DNA of 64,000 bases from Alistipes sp. Zagget8 (GTDB lineage Bacteria > Bacteroidota > Bacteroidia > Bacteroidales > Rikenellaceae), in NCBI GenBank assembly GCA_001941065.1, contig MSHJ01000015.1, positions 271,173-335,172 on the forward strand. The letters run 5' to 3'. The notes beneath the pieces were generated by a model, which ran no database searches, had not been told where the DNA came from, and saw nothing but the letters and a program-made list of their open reading frames with translations. The position numbers and the translations under genes are program-made. The number at the start of each line of letters is the position of its first letter. Within the stretch, counting starts at the first letter, position 1. Shown here one piece after another: positions 26,249-32,379 of the stretch.

Positions 26249-27208
26249 ATGAAAAAGTTATTTGTATCGGTAATCGCGCTGTTGGCGGCGGTATCGCTCT
26301 CGGCGCAGGATCTCACTGCAATCTACAACGAAGCTGCGGCCGCTTACGGCGCCAAGGATTTCGCCGGCGCCGCCGCGAAATTCGAACAGGTGATCGACCA
26401 GGGCCTGGACAGCGAAGAGGCCGCATCGCTCGTGGCCACGGCCAAGAAGACGCTTCCCAACTGCTATTTCTATTTGGGCGGTGGGGCGCTGAAGGCCAAG
26501 AATTACGATGAGGCGCTGAAGAATTTCACCAAGTCGGCCGAGCTGGCCGAGCTCTACGGAGACATGAACCAGATGGGGAAGGCCAATTCGTGGGTTGCCA
26601 AAATCTACCAGATGCAGGGCGGCGATGCGTTCAACAACAAGGACTACGCCACGGCGTCGGCCATTTTCGCCAAAGGATATGCCGCCGACCCCGACAATAC
26701 GGACATGGCGCTCAACCTGGCCATGAGCTACTGCGAGATGTTCATGAACTCGGGCGACATGGCGCAGTACGAGAAGGGCATGGATATTTATGAGGCCGTT
26801 GCCGCCAAGACGCATCCCAAATACGCCGATGCTGCCGCCAAAGCCAAGGAGATGATTACGCTCTACACCACCAATATGGTTGCCAAGCTGCAGACTGCCA
26901 ACGATTTCGACGGCATCATCGCCGCTGCCGACGCCATGCTGACCAAGAATCCCGCGAGCGCACTGGCCGAGAAGGTCCGCCTGCAGGCCTATGCCAACAA
27001 GAAGGATTTCGCCAAGGTGATCGAGCTGGCCCAGACTGCCGCCGATGCGCAGACCGATCCGGAGGACAAGAGCCTGATGTACTACCTGCTGGGCGCCGCT
27101 TACAACGCCAAGGAGATGAAGCCGCAGGCTATCGAGGCTTTCCGGAAGGTGACCGCAGGTCCCGCTGCCGAGAGCGCCAAGGCCGCGCTGGCCGAGTTGT
27201 CGAAATAG
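26249..27208 (+). CDS. Periplasmic TPR protein
   Basis: A 319-residue secreted protein: signal peptide LFVSVIALLAAVSLSAQ (cleavage near residue 19), then a solid array of TPR-like helical pairs. Examples are AAYGAKDFAGAAAKFEQVIDQ, YLGGGALKAKNYDEALKNF and YLLGAAYNAKEMKPQAIEAFRKV. Alanine and lysine content is very high, as in abundant periplasmic TPR proteins of Bacteroidales. It has its own promoter and terminator, so expression is independent of tadA. It probably scaffolds protein interactions in the periplasm; partner unknown. Confidence 0.85.
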   Translation: MKKLFVSVIALLAAVSLSAQDLTAIYNEAAAAYGAKDFAGAAAKFEQVIDQGLDSEEAASLVATAKKTLPNCYFYLGGGALKAKNYDEALKNFTKSAELAELYGDMNQMGKANSWVAKIYQMQGGDAFNNKDYATASAIFAKGYAADPDNTDMALNLAMSYCEMFMNSGDMAQYEKGMDIYEAVAAKTHPKYADAAAKAKEMITLYTTNMVAKLQTANDFDGIIAAADAMLTKNPASALAEKVRLQAYANKKDFAKVIELAQTAADAQTDPEDKSLMYYLLGAAYNAKEMKPQAIEAFRKVTAGPAAESAKAALAELSK

Positions 27209-27231
27209 TTCCCGGGCGAACGAGACATAGG

Positions 27232-27264
27232 GTGGGTTCCGAATTTTCGGGACCCGCTTTTTTT
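27232..27264 (+). terminator. TPR-gene terminator
   Basis: GTGGGTTCCGAA and TTCGGGACCCGC pair over 12 positions (two G-T pairs) and are followed by seven T residues. Confidence 0.8.
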
Positions 27265-27291
27265 GTGTCTGTCCGGGCGGGACGGGCCGTC

Positions 27292-28227
27292 TCAGCGTCC
27301 CGACGGTTCTTCGGGGAGGGTGTTTCGGTGGATGTTTTCCCGGATGCGGGCCAGCCCGCTGCGGGTCAGCGGCGTGCGGCCGCAAAGGGCCTCGAATGCC
27401 GCTTCGTCCATCCCCAGCCACGCCGCGGCGTCCATCGCCAGCGGGTCGAACACGGGGTCGAACGCCGCATTGCGGTGCCGCGGGGCCCGGAGGTTCCACG
27501 GGCAGCAGCTCTGGCAGCCGTCGCAGCCGAAAATCCAGCCGTCGAGGTTCACGCTCTCCGGCGGTTCCCGCTCGATGGTGTGACACGAGATGCAGCGTCC
27601 CGTGTCGATCGTCCGGTCGGCGGCGATGGCCCTCGTGGGGCAGGCGTCGACGCACCGGCGGCACGTGCCGCAGCGATCCTCCCCGAACGGGGTGTCGTAA
27701 GCGTCGGCCTCCTCGGTGAGAATCAGTTCGCCCAGCAGGACGTAGCTTCCGAAACCGGGCGTCACGAGCAGCGACTGGCGTCCGATCCACCCCAGTCCGG
27801 CCTCCACGGCCAGCTGCTTCTCGGCCAGCGGCGCCGTGTCGACGAACGCCCGGCCGCCGAGACCGGGATGCGCCGTGCGCAGGGCGTCGAACAGGCGGGT
27901 GAGCATGGTTCGGATGGTCGTATGGTAGTCCTCCGTGCAGGCGTAGGAGGCGACTTTGGCGCGATGCCCGGCGGGGTAGCCTTCGCCGGTGCGGTTCTTA
28001 TACGAGACGGCGCAGACCACCGCCGTGCGGGCCCCCTCGACCAGCAGCCGGGGGTCGAAACGCTTCGCGGCGTTGCGCTCCATGTAGCTCAGCGACGACT
28101 GTCCGCCGCGCTCGAGCCATGCCCGAAACCGCGCCTCGCTTTCGGCCAGGTGGCGGCACGGAGCGACGCCGCAGAGGTCGAAACCCGCGTCGGCGGCAAG
28201 TTTTTTGATGTTCAGAAAGTCGAGCAT
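27292..28227 (-). CDS. queG: Epoxyqueuosine reductase QueG
   Basis: Cobalamin- and iron-sulfur-dependent enzyme for the last step of queuosine formation in tRNA. About 311 residues. It holds the DUF1730-like N-terminal part (GFDLCGVAPCRHLAE...), the active-site region VVCAVSYKN, and two 4Fe-4S cluster motifs: CGTCRRCVDACP (with a later CISC) and CDGCQSCCPWN. Start placed at ATG 28227 (MLDFLNIKKLAADAG); a TTG 18 nt upstream is in frame but less likely. Convergent with the TPR gene and divergent from the acyl-CoA ligase gene. Confidence 0.94.
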   Translation of the reverse strand: MLDFLNIKKLAADAGFDLCGVAPCRHLAESEARFRAWLERGGQSSLSYMERNAAKRFDPRLLVEGARTAVVCAVSYKNRTGEGYPAGHRAKVASYACTEDYHTTIRTMLTRLFDALRTAHPGLGGRAFVDTAPLAEKQLAVEAGLGWIGRQSLLVTPGFGSYVLLGELILTEEADAYDTPFGEDRCGTCRRCVDACPTRAIAADRTIDTGRCISCHTIEREPPESVNLDGWIFGCDGCQSCCPWNLRAPRHRNAAFDPVFDPLAMDAAAWLGMDEAAFEALCGRTPLTRSGLARIRENIHRNTLPEEPSGR

Positions 28228-28285
28228 ATTATTATTTTGTTTCAAAAATAGTGTTTTTTAACTGGAATTTAGTAATTTCGCCCCG

Positions 28286-28293
28286 TACTTTTG
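28286..28293 (+). promoter_or_regulatory. -7 box of the acyl-CoA ligase gene
   Basis: TACTTTTG, 33 nt before the start codon; no good -33 element seen. Confidence 0.5.
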
Positions 28294-28326
28294 CGTTATC
28301 TGAACGCACATAAACGTGAACACATT

Positions 28327-29994
28327 ATGACGATCGATACACTGTACGAACTGGCCCGCAACAGCGTGGAGAAGTTCGCGTCGAAAATCGCCTTCTCGAT
28401 GTTCGAAGGCGAAGACGTGACTTACGCCGAGGCGGGTCTTCGTATTGCCAAGGTGCAGGAAATACTGACCGGTGCGGGACTCCGCGCCGGGGACAAGGTG
28501 GCCCTGCTGAGCAGCAACATGCCCAACTGGGGCGTCTGCTATTTCGCCGTGACCTCGGCCGGCATGATTGCCGTGCCGATCCTGCCCGACTTTTCGGGCG
28601 AGGAGCTCGACATGATTATCGAGCACTCCGAGGCCAAGGCCCTGCTGGTTTCCGACAAACTCTTCACCAAACTCGCCCGCACGACCATCGAACGGCTCAA
28701 CGTCGTGGTCCGCACCAAGAACCTCGGTGTCATCGCCCAGCGGGTCAGGGAGGAGGGTTCGACGGGCATTCCCAAGCCGGATGACATCGCGGTGATTATC
28801 TACACCTCGGGAACCACTTCCAAACCCAAGGGCGTGATGCTGACCCACGCGGCGCTCTGCGCCCAAGTGCGCATCTCGTCGTCGATCTTCCCGGTCGGCG
28901 GCGACGACACGTTCCTTTCGGTGCTGCCCCTGTCGCACACCTACGAATGCTCTATCGGCATGATCTATCCCTTCTCGATGGGCGCCCGGATCGTCTACCT
29001 CGACCGTCCGCCCACGGCCTCGGCGCTGATGCCCGCCCTGCGGGCCATCCGCCCTTCGGTGATGCTGATCGTGCCGCTGGTCATCGAGAAGATTTACCGC
29101 CACCAGGTGCTCGCCAAATTCAACTCCACGCGCTTCTGGCGCCTGCTTTACCGCATCGGCTTCATGCGCCGTTATCTCAACCGCATGGCCGGCAAGAAGC
29201 TTATGAAGCTCTTCGGCGGCCGCCTGCGGTTCCTCGGCATCGGCGGGGCGAAGCTCGACGGAGGGGCCGAGAAATTCCTGCTGGAGGCCAAAGTGCCCTA
29301 TGCCATCGGTTACGGACTGACCGAGACCGCGCCGCTGCTGGCCGGAGCCGCTCCCTCGCAGGTGCGCCTCGGCTCGACGGGACCCCAGGCTCCGGGCGTC
29401 GAACTGCGGCTGGAGAACATCAACCCCGAGACCCGGCAGGGTGAAATCGTCGCCCGCACGCCGAGTGCGATGGTGGGGTATTTCAAGAATCCCGAGGCCA
29501 CGAAGGAGGTCTTCACGGCCGACGGTTGGTTCCGCACGGGCGACCTCGGGGAGTTCGACAAGGACGGATGGCTCTATATCAAAGGCCGCCTGAAGAATAT
29601 GATCGTGGGCCCCGGCGGCGAGAACATCTACCCCGAGGACATCGAGACGGTGCTGAACTCGCACGTCTGCATCGCCGATTCGATCGTCACGGAGCAGGAG
29701 GGGCGTCTGATAGCCCTCGTGCATTTCAACCGCGAGGAGATCGAGTCGATGATCGACGACTGGCGTGAGGAGTGGGAAGGCAAGAAGGAGGCCTGGGAGG
29801 CCAAGACCGAGCAGCTGAAGAAGGAGATCATGGATTTCGTGAATGCCAAGGTCAACCGTTTTTCGCGTATCTCGGAGGTGGTCGAGGAGAAGGACGATTT
29901 CGTCAAGACCCCCACGCAGAAGATCAAGCGGTTCCTTTACAGCAAAAACAAAAAAGACGGTAAGACTCCGGACCAACCCGCTACTGGTAAGTAA
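28327..29994 (+). CDS. AMP-forming long-chain acyl-CoA ligase
   Basis: Activates a carboxylic acid (probably a long-chain fatty acid) to an acyl-CoA through an acyl-AMP intermediate. The 555-residue protein has the P-loop IIYTSGTTSKPKGVMLTH (about 157-174), the A5 motif GYGLTETAPLL, the A7/A8 region GWFRTGDLGEFDKDGWLYIKGR and a C-terminal GGENIYPEDIE with the conserved swivel. The lysine-rich C-terminus is typical of the FadD-like group in Bacteroidota. It stands alone; its stop codon lies inside the terminator shared with the convergent XRE gene. Confidence 0.92.
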   Translation: MTIDTLYELARNSVEKFASKIAFSMFEGEDVTYAEAGLRIAKVQEILTGAGLRAGDKVALLSSNMPNWGVCYFAVTSAGMIAVPILPDFSGEELDMIIEHSEAKALLVSDKLFTKLARTTIERLNVVVRTKNLGVIAQRVREEGSTGIPKPDDIAVIIYTSGTTSKPKGVMLTHAALCAQVRISSSIFPVGGDDTFLSVLPLSHTYECSIGMIYPFSMGARIVYLDRPPTASALMPALRAIRPSVMLIVPLVIEKIYRHQVLAKFNSTRFWRLLYRIGFMRRYLNRMAGKKLMKLFGGRLRFLGIGGAKLDGGAEKFLLEAKVPYAIGYGLTETAPLLAGAAPSQVRLGSTGPQAPGVELRLENINPETRQGEIVARTPSAMVGYFKNPEATKEVFTADGWFRTGDLGEFDKDGWLYIKGRLKNMIVGPGGENIYPEDIETVLNSHVCIADSIVTEQEGRLIALVHFNREEIESMIDDWREEWEGKKEAWEAKTEQLKKEIMDFVNAKVNRFSRISEVVEEKDDFVKTPTQKIKRFLYSKNKKDGKTPDQPATGK

Positions 29995-30031
29995 AATAAA
30001 ACCCCGCTCTGAAAGCGGGGTTTTATTTTAC
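29991..30031. terminator. Bidirectional terminator overlapping two stop codons
   Basis: GTAAAATAAAACCCCGCT and AGCGGGGTTTTATTTTAC are an 18-bp perfect inverted repeat. It contains the stop codons of both the ligase gene (29992-29994) and the convergent XRE gene (30028-30030) and works in both directions. Confidence 0.9.
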
Positions 30032-30255
30032 TTACCAAGTTTGTCGAAAAACTCTTTCAGCGTGATGCCGTAATAGTTGCAGAGTTTAGAAAGCGTGCTG
30101 ACGGTAACATTGTATCGGGCTGTTTCGATCTTGCCGATATGTATGCCCGTGTCCTCATAGACGGTTTCCTGCGAGACACCTTTTGCGACGCGCAGTGCTT
30201 TGAGCCTGCTCGCTATTGCTTCTAAAAGCATCGTATCGCGCCACGGTTGTTTCAT
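30028..30255 (-). CDS. Small XRE-family regulator, module 1
   Basis: DNA-binding protein of 75 residues consisting almost only of a Cro/CI-type helix-turn-helix (LRVAKGVSQETVYEDTGIH). It ends in LSKLCNYYGITLKEFFDKL, a tail shared with two other proteins in this window (30650-30886 and 45799-46044). The ATG lies 5 nt after a -7-like box (TTTCTTTG, minus strand 30261-30268), so the mRNA is probably leaderless. Upstream, nested palindromes (30276-30315) separate it from a divergent RNA promoter. No toxin or phage gene is adjacent. Probable role: autoregulation and control of the divergent RNA. Confidence 0.85.
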   Translation of the reverse strand: MKQPWRDTMLLEAIASRLKALRVAKGVSQETVYEDTGIHIGKIETARYNVTVSTLSKLCNYYGITLKEFFDKLGK

Positions 30256-30275
30256 CGGAACAAAGAAACGAGTGA

Positions 30276-30315
30276 CCCGAATAATTTTGTAATGATTTAT
30301 ACATCATTATTCGGG
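30276..30315. promoter_or_regulatory. Nested palindromic operator, module 1
   Basis: Outer arms CCCGAATAAT (30276-30285) and ATTATTCGGG (30306-30315) are perfectly inverted; inside lies AATGATTTATACATCATT (30291-30308). The site is between the two divergent start points and is the obvious target for the XRE protein. Confidence 0.6.
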
Positions 30316-30324
30316 AATTTTATT

Positions 30325-30332
30325 TATCTTTG
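30325..30332 (+). promoter_or_regulatory. -7 box of divergent RNA, module 1
   Basis: TATCTTTG within a 58-nt block (30323-30380) that differs at only three positions from 30952-31009 in module 2. Confidence 0.65.
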
Positions 30333-30337
30333 TCATA

Positions 30338-30503
30338 TGAAATAGCAGATACCGGGCCGGAATGGCATACGGCGGAGCAATATCATGTGCGGAAGGGACC
30401 TGATCGCCCGGCAATGGATTTTTTACTCTTCATAGTCACTGAATCCATTTTTCTGAATGAGGTGTCACGAAAGGTGCCGGGCGGTCCCTCCGCACTTTCT
30501 TTG
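30338..30503 (+). ncRNA. Putative structured RNA, module 1
   Basis: Begins after the -7 box with a segment nearly identical to module 2. Its 3' half is a very long hairpin: 30387-30413 (GTGCGGA, GGGACC, CGCCCGGCA) pairs with 30475-30495, closed by TTTCTTTG. A second inverted pair, AATGGATT / AATCCATT, is nested in the loop around TCTTCATAGTCACTG. The first frame after the promoter stops after two codons (ATG AAA TAG), arguing against a peptide. Confidence 0.5.
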
Positions 30504-30518
30504 TAATCGAGAATGGGC

Positions 30519-30619
30519 CGAAGCGGAAATGAGGTTCCGATTTGCAAGATGTCTCAGCAGCCCATAAAACGGGCTTCTTAAGCCCGTGTTTTTGGGTACC
30601 TTTTGACATCAAAAGGTAC
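30519..30619 (+). repeat. Repeat family A, copy 1
   Basis: Order: AGCGGAAATGAGGTTCCG, GATGTCTCAGCAGCCC, hairpin CGGGCTT / AAGCCCG (30570-30586), then hairpin GTACCTTTTG / CAAAAGGTAC (30596-30619). Homologous to copies at 31129-31211, 39818-39914 and (inverted) 51295-51396. Confidence 0.85.
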
Positions 30620-30626
30620 AAGTGAC

Positions 30627-30651
30627 CCTGCTTTTCGGAAGCAGGTTTTTT
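30627..30651. terminator. Terminator between modules 1 and 2
   Basis: CCTGCTT / AAGCAGG stem followed by six T residues on the plus strand; it abuts the stop of the module 2 XRE gene. Confidence 0.75.
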
Positions 30652-30886
30652 ATTGATCGAGGGTGTTGAAAAACTCTTTCAGCGAGGTGCCGTAGAATTT
30701 GCAGAGAATATCCAATGTAATCAGGGATACGGTTGTCGTGCTGGATTCGCTGCGTTGTATGTTTACCCCGGTGTTTTCCTTTACATATTCCTGCGAGAAC
30801 CCTTTGGCAACGCGGAGTTGTTTCAATTTCCACGCAACGGCTGAGGTCAATGAGTTGTTCACTCTTTTCGGGCTTCTCGGCTTCAT
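30650..30886 (-). CDS. Small XRE-family regulator, module 2
   Basis: Paralogue of the module 1 regulator: 78 residues, helix-turn-helix LRVAKGFSQEYVKENTGVN and the shared ending LDILCKFYGTSLKEFFNTL. I start it at ATG 30886 (MKPRSPKRVNN); the ATG is only 4 nt after the -7-like box CATCTTTG (minus strand 30891-30898). The mRNA is therefore probably leaderless, as for the other two copies. A 22-bp palindrome (30918-30939) lies upstream. Together with the divergent RNA and repeat copy A2 it forms a tandem duplicate of module 1. Confidence 0.83.
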   Translation of the reverse strand: MKPRSPKRVNNSLTSAVAWKLKQLRVAKGFSQEYVKENTGVNIQRSESSTTTVSLITLDILCKFYGTSLKEFFNTLDQ

Positions 30887-30916
30887 GATGCAAAGATGAC
30901 TTGCAAACAAAATTTT

Positions 30917-30961
30917 ATTACACCCTATATAGTGTGTAATGGAGATTTTTGTTTATCTTTG
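30917..30961. promoter_or_regulatory. Operator palindrome and divergent -7 box, module 2
   Basis: TTACAC and GTGTAA (30918-30923 and 30934-30939) flank the self-complementary core CTATATAG with one mismatched pair. Plus-strand TATCTTTG at 30954-30961 starts the divergent RNA. Confidence 0.6.
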
Positions 30962-30967
30962 TCGTAT

Positions 30968-31072
30968 GATACAGCAGATACCGGGCCGGAATGGCATACG
31001 GCGGAGCAAAGGTGTGAGTTGCGTCACTGAGTACTGAATTCTTCATAGATTCCTTTGCCCGCCGCTTTTTTC
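30968..31072 (+). ncRNA. Putative structured RNA, module 2
   Basis: About 105 nt from the -7 box to a T6 tract. The terminal hairpin pairs GGCGGAGCAAAGG (31000-31012) with CCTTTGCCCGCC (31052-31063) and is followed by GCTTTTTT. The loop contains TTGCGTCACT and GAATTCTTCATAG. Short frames can be read on both strands but are broken by a 7-nt insertion (GAGTACT, about 31028-31034), so an RNA function is likelier than a peptide. Confidence 0.55.
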
Positions 31073-31090
31073 AACAGAACCTATAAACAA

Positions 31091-31117
31091 ACCCCGCACT
31101 TTTCGGTGCGGGGGTTT
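31091..31117 (+). terminator. Second terminator after module 2 RNA
   Basis: CCCCGCAC / GTGCGGGG stem with a T4 tail. Confidence 0.7.
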
Positions 31118-31128
31118 TCAATGTGGAT

Positions 31129-31211
31129 CGAAGCGGAAATGAGCTTCCGATATGTAAGATGTCTCAGCAGCCCCTAAATCGGGCTTCTTAAGCCCGTGAC
31201 ATCAAAAGGTA
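31129..31211 (+). repeat. Repeat family A, copy 2 (deleted)
   Basis: Matches copy 1 through hairpin 1 (CGGGCTT / AAGCCCG) but lacks the left arm of hairpin 2: CCCGTG is joined directly to ACATCAAAAGGTA, a clean loss of 17 nt. Ends 9 nt before the asnA stop. Confidence 0.8.
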
Positions 31212-31219
31212 GCATACGA

Positions 31220-32254
31220 CTATTTGAGATAAATGCCGTGGGCGGCGCATTCGGCGATCATTTTTTCGGGCCAGGTGCTGACCTGCACTTCGCCGATATG
31301 GGCGCAGCGGAGGTAGAACATACAAAGCCGCGACTGGCCGATGCCGCCGCCGATCGAGAGCGGCAGACGGCCTTCGAGCAGCATGCGGTGAAACTCCATC
31401 TCGCGCCGCTCGGGACATCCGCAGATCGCCAGCTGGCGTTCGAGGGCCTCGCGGTCCACGCGGATGCCCATGCTCGACAACTCGAACGCGCTTTCGAGAA
31501 CCGGATTCCAGACGATGATGTCGCCGTTGAGACCCTTGTATCCGCCTTCGGTCGGGGTGCTCCAGTCGTCGTAGTCCGGGGCGCGTCCGTCGTGACGTTC
31601 GCCGTTCGAGAGCTCTCCGCCGATGCCGATGAGGAACAAGGCGCCGTATTTGCGGGCGGCGGCCTGCTCGCGCTCCTTGGGCGTGAGCGCGGGGAACTCC
31701 TGCAGCAGCTCCTCGGCCTGGAGGAACGTGATCCGCTCGGGCAGGATGGGCGTGATGTGCGGGTAGAGTTCGTAAACCTCCTCCTCGACGGCCTTCATCG
31801 CCTCGTAGATCGTTTCGACGATCCCCTTCAGGAAATCGAGACTGCGCTCCTCGGGGCGCATCGTGCGTTCCCAGTCCCACTGGTCGACGTAGAGCGAATG
31901 GATGTTGTCCAGCTCCTCGTCGGCGCGGATGGCGTTCATGTCGGTGTAGAGACCGTATCCGGGGGCGATTTTGTAGGCTCCGAGTTTCATGCGTTTCCAT
32001 TTGGCGAGCGAGTGCACCACCTCGGCCCGGCGGTCGCCGAGGTCGCGGATCGGGAACGACACGGCGCGTTCCACGCCGTTGAGGTCGTCGTTGATGCCCG
32101 TGCCCGAGAGCACGAAGAGCGGCGCCGTGACGCGCCGCAGGCGCAGGCTGCGGGCCAGCATGTCGGGAAAAATCTCCTTGAGGTAGGTGATGGCCTGCTC
32201 CATGGTTTCGGGAGCGAGTTTGGCCGTATAGTCTTCCGGAATGAACAGCGGCAT
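31220..32254 (-). CDS. asnA: Aspartate--ammonia ligase (asparagine synthetase A)
   Basis: Makes asparagine from aspartate, ammonia and ATP. The product of 344 residues (ATG 32254, MPLFIPEDYTAKL) has the class II synthetase-like fold and family motifs: LSGTGINDDLNGVERAVSF, AKWKRMKLGAYKI, IHSLYVDQWDWE and SIGGGIGQSRLCMFYL near the end. The longer frame to 32323 is discarded because a -7 box TATATTTG (minus strand 32284-32291) lies inside it. The stop codon is next to repeat copy A2. Confidence 0.96.
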   Translation of the reverse strand: MPLFIPEDYTAKLAPETMEQAITYLKEIFPDMLARSLRLRRVTAPLFVLSGTGINDDLNGVERAVSFPIRDLGDRRAEVVHSLAKWKRMKLGAYKIAPGYGLYTDMNAIRADEELDNIHSLYVDQWDWERTMRPEERSLDFLKGIVETIYEAMKAVEEEVYELYPHITPILPERITFLQAEELLQEFPALTPKEREQAAARKYGALFLIGIGGELSNGERHDGRAPDYDDWSTPTEGGYKGLNGDIIVWNPVLESAFELSSMGIRVDREALERQLAICGCPERREMEFHRMLLEGRLPLSIGGGIGQSRLCMFYLRCAHIGEVQVSTWPEKMIAECAAHGIYLK

Positions 32255-32283
32255 AAGTTCGGGGTTTTGAAATTCGTATTTTG

Positions 32284-32291
32284 CAAATATA
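32284..32291 (-). promoter_or_regulatory. asnA -7 box
   Basis: Minus-strand TATATTTG, 30 nt before the asnA start. Confidence 0.55.
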
Positions 32292-32324
32292 GTGAAAAGT
32301 GTGAGAAATGGGGTGCAACCCATG

Positions 32325-32358
32325 CAAAAAACGCACGGAACAATCCGTGCGTTTTTTT
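32325..32358 (-). terminator. DUF2723-gene terminator
   Basis: AAAAAACGCACGGA and TCCGTGCGTTTTTT form a long stem with an ACAA loop; U-rich on both strands. Confidence 0.85.
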
Positions 32359-32379
32359 GTACTGGCTGTGCCGGCCCTG

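Noticed and set aside
30028..30886. XRE proteins as antitoxins of a toxin-antitoxin pair
   Set aside because: No adjacent small toxin gene on either side; neighbours are the acyl-CoA ligase and asnA. The partner appears to be the divergent RNA.
30960..31046. Short peptide frame on the minus strand of module 2 (MKNSV-type) and matching plus-strand frames
   Set aside because: Different frames would be needed before and after the 7-nt insertion, and module 3 stops after three codons (MKN then stop). Conservation is of the nucleotide sequence and hairpin, so an RNA is the simpler reading.
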